From Acidimicrobium sp. UBA3029 (GTDB taxonomy: Bacteria > Actinomycetota > Acidimicrobiia > Acidimicrobiales > Ilumatobacteraceae): a DNA stretch of 12,550 bases. The notes beneath the pieces were generated by a model. That model searched no databases. It saw only the letters and a list, made by a program, of their open reading frames with translations, and had not been told where the DNA came from. Each line of letters begins with the position of its first letter. Within the stretch, counting starts at the first letter, position 1. A program made the translations under genes and the position numbers. Positions 6,030 through 12,500 of this stretch are shown here, one piece after another. The DNA is taken from NCBI GenBank assembly GCA_002367695.1, contig DFDK01000026.1:8269-20818 (forward strand), given 5' to 3'.

Positions 6030-7340
6030 GTGACAATTACATACGACCCGAAACATCCGATGTATCTTGATGAAGCCGATACTCGTCACGAACTCGAACG
6101 TGTGTATGACCTCTGCCACGGATGTCGCTTATGTTTTAAGTTTTGTCCTTCGTTTCCAACACTGTTTTCCTATATCGACGCACACGATGACCAGGATGCC
6201 GGCAAGATGACGCCAGCACAGCAAGATCATGTGATTGACGAATGTTTCCAATGCAAACTGTGTTACATCAATTGCCCTTACACACCTAATCAGCATGAGT
6301 GGGCACTTGATTTTCCGCGCCTTATGTTGCGCGCAGACGCAATGCGTCGCGAAAATGGCCAAATGTCGGTACGAAACAAACTGACTACGGCGGTAATTGG
6401 TCGCACTGATGCGATTGGCAAAGTTGCTACGTCGATGGGTGTAATAACCAACATTGTTATGGCTGCTAAACCTGGCTCTGTAGTGCGAAAAATTGTTGAG
6501 AAAACAGCTGGAATTTCGAGTGTTCGAATGCTGCCACCATTTGCGCGCAGTCGTTTTTCAACATGGTTCAAAAATCGACCTAAAACATCGATGCTCAATC
6601 GGCAGGGCAAAGTTGCATTATTCCCAACATGTTTAGTCGAATACCAAGATCCAGCAATTGGCCAAGATTTAATCAAGGTGTACGAGCGCAATGGAATTGA
6701 GTGTTCACTTGCAGGTGAGGCTGCATGCTGTGGCGCTCCCTTTTTGCATACCGGTGACGTAGACACTTTCACCAAGATCGCAAAAAAGAACGTCAAGATG
6801 CTGGCAGATGAAGTTCGGGCCGGCAACGAGATTGTCGTGCCACAGCCAACTTGTGGTTATGTTCTCAAGAAAGACTATGTCGACTACGTGGGTGGTGCCG
6901 ATGCAACGCTTGTTGCTGAAAATACTTACGACGCAGCCGAGTACTTGATGCGGTTGCACAAGACGGAAGGCAAGTCACTCGACCTGAATTTCTCTGGCGA
7001 GATTCACGAGACCATCACGTATCACACACCATGCCACTTACGTGCTCAAAATATTGGTTTGAAGAGTCGAGACTTGATGAAACTCACAGGAGCCAAAATC
7101 AAACTAGTGCAACAGTGCAGTGGCATTGATGGCATGTGGGGTCTTCGTGCAGAAAACGCACACTTATCGATTCCTATTGCAAAAAAGTTAGGTCAAATGA
7201 TTAACGATGCGCAGGGGGACGTGGTGACGGGTGATTGTCATCTTGCCAACACCGCAATCAATGAACAAACAGGCAAAAAAGCAGTGCACCCGCTCCAAGT
7301 TGTTGCGCGTGCCTACGGCATTCAAGCAGAGAAGAAGTAA
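6030..7340 (+). CDS. GlpC/HdrD-like (Fe-S)-binding protein of the rubrerythrin cluster
   Basis: This 436-residue protein has two [4Fe-4S] ferredoxin motifs near the N-terminus: C29-x2-C32-x2-C35-x3-CP and C72-x2-C75-x2-C78-x3-CP. Two CCG-type cysteine-rich domains follow: one with C201, CCG at 233-235 and C275, and one with C335, CSG at 363-365 and C403. This is the layout of GlpC, GlcF and HdrD-type electron-transfer subunits. The variant second motif CSGxDGxWG is what I recall for the relatives that travel with rubrerythrin and DUF3501 genes, so a role passing electrons for peroxide reduction is likelier than glycerol oxidation, despite glpD nearby. There is no FAD-binding partner subunit downstream. 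The start is GTG, because an in-frame TGA lies just upstream at 6015; the Shine-Dalgarno is weak. The protein looks intact, unlike its neighbours. Confidence 0.88.
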   Translation: MTITYDPKHPMYLDEADTRHELERVYDLCHGCRLCFKFCPSFPTLFSYIDAHDDQDAGKMTPAQQDHVIDECFQCKLCYINCPYTPNQHEWALDFPRLMLRADAMRRENGQMSVRNKLTTAVIGRTDAIGKVATSMGVITNIVMAAKPGSVVRKIVEKTAGISSVRMLPPFARSRFSTWFKNRPKTSMLNRQGKVALFPTCLVEYQDPAIGQDLIKVYERNGIECSLAGEAACCGAPFLHTGDVDTFTKIAKKNVKMLADEVRAGNEIVVPQPTCGYVLKKDYVDYVGGADATLVAENTYDAAEYLMRLHKTEGKSLDLNFSGEIHETITYHTPCHLRAQNIGLKSRDLMKLTGAKIKLVQQCSGIDGMWGLRAENAHLSIPIAKKLGQMINDAQGDVVTGDCHLANTAINEQTGKKAVHPLQVVARAYGIQAEKK

Positions 7341-7342
7341 AG

Positions 7343-7425
7343 ATGAGGACTCCATCCCGCAAGTTACAACTTTCCGATATTTTGGGTTTGTGATCGACGA
7401 ATTACTTACTGATCTTCGTAATTAA
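7343..7425 (+). pseudogene. Possible DUF3501 remnant (both ends, interior deleted)
   Basis: Immediately after the Fe-S gene, an ATG at 7343 (site GAAGAAG just upstream) opens a 16-codon frame ending at TGA 7391-7393. Its RKLQLSDILGL resembles the N-terminus of DUF3501 proteins (RKLTxxDIL), the usual third member of rubrerythrin/Fe-S-protein clusters. In another frame the following bases end in VIDELLTDLRN and a stop at 7425, reminiscent of a DUF3501 C-terminus. The middle, about 170 codons, is absent. I infer a large internal deletion. The matches are short and could be chance; a short leader peptide is the alternative. Confidence 0.35.
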
Positions 7426-7432
7426 TTTGCAA

Positions 7433-7453
7433 GGACAACTCTGACCCTTGTCC
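7433..7453 (+). other. Short inverted repeat upstream of whiB
   Basis: GGACAA (7433-7438) and TTGTCC (7448-7453) are perfectly complementary around a 9-nt loop. Just before it, AATTAC/GTAATT (7400-7405, 7418-7423) forms another 6-bp stem. Neither is followed by a T-run. They could be weak transcript-end structures after the Fe-S gene or an operator for whiB. The rest of 7426-7566 holds no gene that I can see. Confidence 0.25.
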
Positions 7454-7489
7454 AGTAAAGGTATTACCGAGGTTCATGGCCATTTCGGA

Positions 7490-7520
7490 TTGGCATAACT
7501 GCGACATTGGGTTCTACAGT
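7490..7520 (+). promoter_or_regulatory. Candidate whiB promoter
   Basis: TTGGCA (7490-7495) resembles a -35 element. It is followed by TCTACA (7513-7518, 17-bp spacing) or TACAGT (7515-7520, 19-bp spacing) as a -10. Transcription would begin about 40 nt before the whiB start. The match is moderate and unverified. Confidence 0.3.
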
Positions 7521-7566
7521 CATGCCTGGGGAAATTGTGCTCAGTGTTGAGTGCAGGGGGGTATGA

Positions 7567-7806
7567 ATGTCGGTCGCAGATGTGACTTGGAGATCAAAGG
7601 GTGCGTGCCAAGGTCTGGACGCAGAAATTTTCTATCCAGACAATGAAGATCATGCTGACTTTGCTATTTCGGTGTGTTCCCAGTGCGAGGTTCGCATAGC
7701 GTGTTTAGATTATGCACTTGAGACTCGTGAACAACAGGGTGTCTGGGGTGCTACAACTGCCCGCGACAGGCGCCGAATGCTGCGTCAACGGAAACAGACC
7801 GCATAA
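7567..7806 (+). CDS. WhiB-family Fe-S transcriptional regulator
   Basis: A 79-residue Wbl protein with the four cysteines that bind a redox- and NO-sensitive [4Fe-4S] cluster: Cys14, then C37-x2-C40-x5-C46. It also has the conserved GVWGA turn (58-62; GVWGG in most members) and a basic C-terminal tail RDRRRMLRQRK that contacts DNA. Wbl proteins act with the primary sigma factor and occur only in Actinobacteria and their phages. The start ATG 7567 is set by an in-frame TGA just before it and by the AGGGGGG site at 7555-7561. It lies 13 bp upstream of trpD in the same direction, so it probably shares a transcript with trpD-thrB. Which Wbl subclass it belongs to I cannot tell. Confidence 0.95.
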   Translation: MSVADVTWRSKGACQGLDAEIFYPDNEDHADFAISVCSQCEVRIACLDYALETREQQGVWGATTARDRRRMLRQRKQTA

Positions 7807-7818
7807 CAAAGGTGCGCT

Positions 7819-8871
7819 ATGAGCGCAATTGATCGCATCGGAGGATGGCCGCAACTGTTGTCGACTTTGTTACGTGGCGAGGACTTATCGGCCGACGATG
7901 CGCAAGTCGCTATGAATACGGTGTTACTAGGTGAAGCATCGTCTGCACAGATCGCAGCATTTATGATGGCGCTTCGATCGAAGGGCGAGACCGCAGATGA
8001 ATTGCAAGGAATGTTGGCCGCAGTGCTTGAAGCATCAGAGCCCGTTCCACTGGACGTCAAATTTTCAGCGCACGCAATTGACATTGTTGGCACTGGGGGA
8101 GATAAATCTCATTCGGTCAATATCTCGACTATGGCCGCTTTTGTCGTTGCGGGTGCCGGAGTGCCTGTCTGCAAGCATGGCAACCGTGCCGCATCATCGC
8201 AGTGTGGAACAGCGGATGTTCTCGAGGCGCTAGGTATCAAGATCGATCTGGATGGAGCAGCAGTTGCGCGCTGCGTAGAACAGACAGGAATGGGCTTTTG
8301 CTTCGCACCAAAGTTTCATCCAGCATTTCGATACGCCGGACCGACACGAAAAGAACTTGGAGTTCCTACCGCATTTAATTTGCTCGGACCAATGGCTAAC
8401 CCAGCGCAAGTTTCGTACATGGTGGTCGGTGTTGGTGACCCAAGCATGGCGCACAAAATGGCACACGCAATTGCCGGTCGTGGCGTGCAGCGTGCATGGG
8501 TCGTACATGGTCATGGTGGACTCGATGAGTTGTCGCTGAGTGGAGACTGCCCGGTTGTTGAGATCCATCAGGGGGAAATTTCTGAATTTATGCTCAACGC
8601 AAAAGATTTTGGACTAGAGCCCGCTGACGTTACGGCGGTTCGTGGTGGAGACCCAGTGCATAATGCCCAAGTGATTCGTGACACGTTTAACGGAACTCGT
8701 GGAGCAGTTCGCGACATTGTTGTATTTAATGCCGCAGCAGGTTTGGTGGTTGCTGGTGTTTCTTCGCACATGGGGGATGGAATCGAGCGCGCACAGGCAA
8801 GTATTGATTCTGGCGCAGCCAACGGTGTAGTCGATGCACTTATTGCGATCAGCAACGTTGCGGCAGAATAG
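7819..8871 (+). CDS. trpD: Anthranilate phosphoribosyltransferase
   Basis: The 350-residue enzyme transfers the phosphoribosyl group of PRPP to anthranilate, the second step of tryptophan synthesis, in the cytoplasm. An N-terminal helical domain (about 1-75) precedes the PRPP-binding GTGGDKSHSVNIST (91-104). The anthranilate site motif KHGNRA (119-124), the GVPTAFNLLGPMANP segment and HGHGGLDELS all follow in standard order. The length is normal. The ATG has an AAAGGTG site 5 nt upstream. No other trp gene is in view, so in this genome trpD is separated from the rest of the pathway or the window is too small to show it. It lies between whiB (13 bp) and thrB (6 bp), probably one operon. Confidence 0.96.
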   Translation: MSAIDRIGGWPQLLSTLLRGEDLSADDAQVAMNTVLLGEASSAQIAAFMMALRSKGETADELQGMLAAVLEASEPVPLDVKFSAHAIDIVGTGGDKSHSVNISTMAAFVVAGAGVPVCKHGNRAASSQCGTADVLEALGIKIDLDGAAVARCVEQTGMGFCFAPKFHPAFRYAGPTRKELGVPTAFNLLGPMANPAQVSYMVVGVGDPSMAHKMAHAIAGRGVQRAWVVHGHGGLDELSLSGDCPVVEIHQGEISEFMLNAKDFGLEPADVTAVRGGDPVHNAQVIRDTFNGTRGAVRDIVVFNAAAGLVVAGVSSHMGDGIERAQASIDSGAANGVVDALIAISNVAAE

Positions 8872-8877
8872 TTTGCC

Positions 8878-9726
8878 ATGAGTCAATCATCATTTTTTGT
8901 TCGCGTGCCAGCAAGTTCGGCCAATCTTGGTCCAGGTTTTGATGTACTGGGCATGGCGCTCTCGGTGCATCTCGAGATGGGACCTGTAGTCGACGGTCAA
9001 GTTCCATTAGGTGCAAAAATGATCGATGAGTACCACCCTGGCAATATTGCTTTTCGCAGTTATGGCGGTGTTGGGGACGTGTGGGTTCGTTCAAAAATCC
9101 CCATGGGTCGGGGCCTTGGTTTTAGCGGAGCGGCGAGAGTGGCCGGAGTGGTTACGGCACATGCTCAAAAACATGGTTCAAACATCGATGCGCTTATTGC
9201 AGCACGCAAAGATTTACTTCATGCGAGTACGCAACTTGAAGGGCATCCAGACAACGTTGCTGCATCGCTGTTTGGAGGCGTCACTGCGAGCGCATCGGGC
9301 GAAGTCGTGCGTTTGCCTCTTGCTCTTGATCCCACAATTCTGGCATGGGTGCCAGCAACACAGACCAGTACCGAAAAATCTCGCACCGCGTTAGCTGCAA
9401 CCTTGTCTCTCAGTAATGCGGTAGTCAACATCGGCCATACGGCCTTACTTATGGGTGCGCTTGCTACTGGTGATGTTGCGTTGTTGCGCATCGCGACTCA
9501 AGACCGCATTCATCAAGATATTCGCTTGACAAATTCTCCAAGTTCGAAAGCTGCACTTGAAGCAGCTCTAGGCACTGATGCTTGGTGCGCGTGGCTGTCT
9601 GGTTCGGGGCCGACAGTAGCGGTGATGTGTGCCAAATCGGAAGCGAAGCACATTGCTTCGCAGTTACCTCAGTCTGGAGATGTGCTCGAGTTGACCATCG
9701 ATCAACACGGTGCAGTAATTCTTTAG
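8878..9726 (+). CDS. thrB: Homoserine kinase (GHMP family)
   Basis: A 282-residue GHMP kinase that phosphorylates homoserine on the way to threonine. Motif 1 is VPASSANLGPGFDVLGMAL (10-28). Motif 2 is PMGRGLGFSGAA (75-86). The homoserine kinase signature LEGHPDNVAASLFGGV (120-135) and motif 3 SGSGPTV (241-247) follow, plus STEKSR near 164. Motif 2 deviates from the common GLGSSAAA: the first Ser is Phe and one Ala is Gly, while the second Ser is kept. The protein is also somewhat shorter than typical ThrB (about 300). The ATG at 8878 is 6 bp after trpD with only a weak ribosome site, consistent with coupling. Its TAG stop overlaps the stop of the convergent reductase gene. The family is sure and the ThrB assignment is strong. 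Confidence 0.92.
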   Translation: MSQSSFFVRVPASSANLGPGFDVLGMALSVHLEMGPVVDGQVPLGAKMIDEYHPGNIAFRSYGGVGDVWVRSKIPMGRGLGFSGAARVAGVVTAHAQKHGSNIDALIAARKDLLHASTQLEGHPDNVAASLFGGVTASASGEVVRLPLALDPTILAWVPATQTSTEKSRTALAATLSLSNAVVNIGHTALLMGALATGDVALLRIATQDRIHQDIRLTNSPSSKAALEAALGTDAWCAWLSGSGPTVAVMCAKSEAKHIASQLPQSGDVLELTIDQHGAVIL

Positions 9727-10727
9727 AGATTCGGATCGACGAGAACCCGTCCTTGCATCTTGCCCGCAAGAATATTGTCAAGTTGTACAGGTAGTTCTGC
9801 AAGGCCAATAATTTGTGCGTGCTCAGTGTCGAGCCACGATGGTCGCAGGTCGGTTGCAATGCGTGTCCACATTGCGCGACGGATGGCGATGGGTGTTTGC
9901 ACACTGTCAATACCGAGCAAATTGACGCCGCGCAAGATAAACGGCAGCACTGTCGTTGCTAATCCATTGCCACCTGTAAGACCGCTTGCCGCAACCGATG
10001 CACCGTAATTAAGAGTACGAAGCACATAGGCGAGTGTTGATCCGCCCACGCAGTCGACTGATCCTGCCCAACGCTCGCGTTCTAGTGGTTTTGGCGACTC
10101 TGCGCTGGTTTCATCGCGCATAATGACGTCACTTGCACCAATCGACTTCAGCCAATCGCTCGATGCTGCTTTGCCAGTTGAGGCAACAACTTCATAGCCA
10201 CGAGCAGCCAACATGCCAACTGCAACTGATCCGACACCGCCTGTGGCACCAGTGACCAAAACCGGACCAGAGCCAACGATGAGACCAGCGTGCTCGAGTG
10301 CATCAACCGAGAGAGCGGCAGTAAAGCCAGCAGTTCCGATCATCATCGCAGTGCGAGTGGTCATGCCTATTGGCACTGCAACCAACCATTGCGCTGGTAT
10401 GCGCGCAAGTGCGCTGTAACCACCATTGTGCGCAACACCAATGTCGTAACCATGAGCAATGACCTGGGTGCCAACTAGAAAGTCTGGGCTTGTCGACTCA
10501 ACAACGGTGCCCGCAAGATCGACACCCGCAATCAACGGATCGATGCGTGCAACGCGACCTTTTTCGCTTGTGGCTAGACCGTCTTTGTAGTTAATGCAGG
10601 AGTACTCCACGGCAATCAAAACATCGCCTTCGCCCAGATCGTCCACTGACACATCAGTAATTTGTTGCGTCCATACGTCGTTGACCTTGCCGACGGTAAA
10701 TGCTCGGGATGTTGTTGGGTTGCTCAT
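9723..10727 (-). CDS. Acrylyl-CoA reductase-type quinone oxidoreductase (AcuI/YhdH family)
   Basis: This 334-residue zinc-independent medium-chain dehydrogenase/reductase matches the YhdH/YhfP/AcuI group, which reduces acryloyl-CoA to propionyl-CoA with NADPH. The N-terminal GroES-like domain carries SCINYKDGLA (43-52), a pattern of this group (NYKDALA), and IAGVDLAGTV (66-75). HNGGYSALAR (100-109) precedes the Rossmann motif VLVTGATGGVGSVAV (156-170). The C-terminus ends LVDPNL, as expected. The ATG at 10725-10727 has an AAAGG site. It lies 30 bp downstream of the XRE regulator gene on the same strand, so it may be co-transcribed with it. AcuI enzymes detoxify acryloyl-CoA from DMSP or propionate routes; no DMSP gene is visible here, so the physiological substrate is open. 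Confidence 0.85.
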   Translation of the reverse strand: MSNPTTSRAFTVGKVNDVWTQQITDVSVDDLGEGDVLIAVEYSCINYKDGLATSEKGRVARIDPLIAGVDLAGTVVESTSPDFLVGTQVIAHGYDIGVAHNGGYSALARIPAQWLVAVPIGMTTRTAMMIGTAGFTAALSVDALEHAGLIVGSGPVLVTGATGGVGSVAVGMLAARGYEVVASTGKAASSDWLKSIGASDVIMRDETSAESPKPLERERWAGSVDCVGGSTLAYVLRTLNYGASVAASGLTGGNGLATTVLPFILRGVNLLGIDSVQTPIAIRRAMWTRIATDLRPSWLDTEHAQIIGLAELPVQLDNILAGKMQGRVLVDPNL

Positions 10728-10757
10728 GTGGGGTGCCTTTCGGTGTGTTTTAAAACT

Positions 10758-11678
10758 CTATGCGCTGAGTTGTAATTCTTGTACAACGGCGTTGGTGTGT
10801 GTCGACCATTCCTTGACTGAAACATCTTTTGGTCGCACAAGAGTGAGCAATCGTTTGGCTGCAGAATTGCCCGTGATCACCGACTTGTTGCGCGCAGACC
10901 AAACATTGTCATGACTACGCAGAAGATCTTGAGCCACTTCGGCAGGATTGTTAAGGCTTAAAAGATTCTCGATGCGGTACACGCAGATGTTCCAGGCCGC
11001 AAAGGCACCAACCGCTTGAGTTGCATCGGTAACCACGCGCGACCAATCATGCTCAAATTCAATAATCGCCATTGGGTTATTCACATGGTTCATCTGCGAC
11101 GATGTTTCGTCAAAGATAATTCCGATATTGCTTCCCGAAATATTTGGCTGATGTCGAGACAACTCATTACTGAGTGACGCGGCAATTGCTTTCGGTTTAT
11201 ACGCATTGTTGGTATCACGATGCAGATTGATCGCAAGGCAGTTTTGATCATTGTGTTTGTTGCGATCTACTGGGCCACCAGCGCACAACCACTCTTGAGG
11301 TGTCTCGTCTGTCAATGTTGCACTCTTTGTCGAAGCGTTGCGCGCTCTATCGAGAGAAGTCATCATGTCGTCTTCCAGCAAGAGCAATACGTGTTTGCCT
11401 GCGGGTCGAACCGCTAGCGAAAACAATTCGTTTGCGCTCATTTGTAAAGCAGTGGCAAGCCTGGTGATCATGTCGACTGTGGGTGATGGACTCATTGCGC
11501 TGGTTTTTTTGACGTCGATGCCGTTTCTCGATCGCTCTAAGGCAACTACGTAAGGCTGGGAGATGTTGGCCCGCTTCGCAAGTTGACGCGTCGTGAGACC
11601 AAGTTGCAGGCGACGGTCCGTGAGTACTTGAGCAAAAAGAACAGCGTCGAAGACGAATGTTTCGTTTTTGTTTTTCAC
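10758..11678 (-). CDS. XRE-family transcriptional regulator with unrecognised C-terminal domain
   Basis: I choose the GTG at 11676-11678 (306 residues). The longer frame back to ATG 11714 would translate through the operator palindrome. Residues about 15-88 form a Cro/C1-type helix-turn-helix (LTTRQLAKRANISQPYVVALER, then a helical SPTVDMITRLATALQMSANELFSL). Residues 90-306 resemble nothing I can name. They contain strand-like AIIEFEHDW (204-212) after GIIFDE (186-191) and a helix DATQAVGAFAAW, faintly like a PD-(D/E)XK-type fold with the Lys replaced by His; this is speculative. With TATAGT only 9 nt before the GTG, the message may be leaderless. It diverges from the DUF2182 gene and is followed at 30 bp by the AcuI-type gene. 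Autoregulation through the palindrome is inferred. Confidence 0.8.
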   Translation of the reverse strand: MKNKNETFVFDAVLFAQVLTDRRLQLGLTTRQLAKRANISQPYVVALERSRNGIDVKKTSAMSPSPTVDMITRLATALQMSANELFSLAVRPAGKHVLLLLEDDMMTSLDRARNASTKSATLTDETPQEWLCAGGPVDRNKHNDQNCLAINLHRDTNNAYKPKAIAASLSNELSRHQPNISGSNIGIIFDETSSQMNHVNNPMAIIEFEHDWSRVVTDATQAVGAFAAWNICVYRIENLLSLNNPAEVAQDLLRSHDNVWSARNKSVITGNSAAKRLLTLVRPKDVSVKEWSTHTNAVVQELQLSA

Positions 11679-11682
11679 GATC

Positions 11683-11700
11683 TGATCACTATAGTGATCA
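11683..11700. promoter_or_regulatory. Perfect palindromic operator with face-to-face -10 elements
   Basis: TGATCACTATAGTGATCA is a perfect 18-bp palindrome in the 26-bp space between the divergent starts (GTG 11678 and ATG 11705). Its centre gives TATAGT on the plus strand (11690-11695) and, by symmetry, on the minus strand (plus 11688-11693). Each is a 5/6 match to the -10 consensus. TTGTTT lies upstream on both sides: plus 11668-11673 with 16-bp spacing, and minus-strand 11709-11714 with 15 bp. Predicted transcription starts are within a few bases of both start codons. A dimer of the XRE protein bound here would block both promoters. Confidence 0.75.
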
Positions 11701-11704
11701 AAGT

Positions 11705-12466
11705 ATGGAAACAACGATTCAACCAGTGGGGAACCGTGTAATGCCGCGACCCGATGTTGCGTGGGTTGGCTTTTTTATGTTGGTGACACTCGGTTGGATT
11801 GCACTCATCCGCGTATCTAGCGCGGAGGCGACACAGCATCAAGTTGGTTGGCGCGCAACGTTTGCAATGTGGACACTCATGTCATTGGTGATGATGTCTA
11901 CAACTGCCGTTCCGGTGCTTGGTGCATTGCGCAACATATTGCGCACGGGATCGATTGCGGTGTGGTGGATGTTTGTTGCAACGTATTGCGCAATGTGGAT
12001 TGGCTTTGCATTATTTGCTACGTCGGTACAAAGAATATTGACAGATTTTGGTTGGGTCGAAGATCACCGTTCTGCATTATGGCTAAGTGGAGTGCTGCTT
12101 CTTGTCGCTGGCGCATACCAATTTTCGGCACTGAAGGAGAATTGCTTGACGCAGTGCGTTGCTCCAATGACTTTCTTTATGCGTTATTGGCGCGACGGTA
12201 TCGCGGGAGGAATGAAAATGGGCATTCGACATGGTCTGACATGCATCGGATGTTGCTGGGCTCTCATGTTGCTTGCGTTAGTGGGTGGAATGTCAAATAT
12301 TTTGTTTATGGCTTTGAGTGCGATTGTCATGGCTGTAGAAAAATTTCCTGCAATAGGCAAGAGAGTGACAGTGCCACTTGGAGTGATGCTCTTGATGGGT
12401 GGGGTTGCATTACTCGCTCTGCAATTTATTTTTGGTGCGCAACCGACCAATCATTTACATAATTAA
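11705..12466 (+). CDS. DUF2182 integral membrane protein
   Basis: The 253-residue product matches DUF2182, annotated as predicted metal-binding integral membrane proteins of unknown function. Hydrophobic segments lie at about 18-37, 54-76, 85-107, 124-142, 176-206 and 222-245. The family core is evident: an MMSTTAVPVL stretch (63-72), GAYQFSALKENCLTQC (136-151), the RDGIAGGMKMGIRHG loop (163-177), C180-x2-CCW and VEKFP (211-215). The conserved Cys and His suggest metal or thiol chemistry at the membrane. I place the start at ATG 11705, just after the palindrome, possibly leaderless. An alternative is ATG 11743, preceded by GTGGGGAA, which would give a shorter tail before the first helix. It is followed by a DUF1326 gene, a common partner of DUF2182, so they likely work together. 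Confidence 0.88.
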   Translation: METTIQPVGNRVMPRPDVAWVGFFMLVTLGWIALIRVSSAEATQHQVGWRATFAMWTLMSLVMMSTTAVPVLGALRNILRTGSIAVWWMFVATYCAMWIGFALFATSVQRILTDFGWVEDHRSALWLSGVLLLVAGAYQFSALKENCLTQCVAPMTFFMRYWRDGIAGGMKMGIRHGLTCIGCCWALMLLALVGGMSNILFMALSAIVMAVEKFPAIGKRVTVPLGVMLLMGGVALLALQFIFGAQPTNHLHN

Positions 12467-12500
12467 TTCAATATTCACTAAAAAAGAAAGCGATACCAAC

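Noticed and set aside
6290..6826. 178-codon minus-strand frame opposite the Fe-S protein gene
   Set aside because: It lies over conserved Fe-S protein sequence and shows no domain.
7231..7425. 64-codon plus-strand frame running past the Fe-S gene as a small gene
   Set aside because: Most of it lies inside the Fe-S gene in another frame; only its last residues are of interest, as a possible DUF3501 tail.
9464..9910. 148-codon minus-strand frame across the thrB/acuI junction
   Set aside because: It is antisense to the thrB end and out of frame with the reductase; no domain.
10747..10756. Palindrome GTTTTAAAAC between the XRE and reductase genes as an operator
   Set aside because: A 10-bp A/T palindrome is easily found by chance and no promoter elements accompany it.
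11657..11704. N-terminal extension of the DUF2182 gene from ATG 11657, and of the XRE gene to ATG 11714
   Set aside because: Both extensions translate the palindrome (each reads DHYSDQ because the DNA is self-complementary) and overlap the promoters; the inner GTG 11678 and ATG 11705 are more sensible.
11848..12462. 204-codon plus-strand frame inside the DUF2182 gene
   Set aside because: It overlaps the DUF2182 family core in another frame and encodes no recognisable protein.
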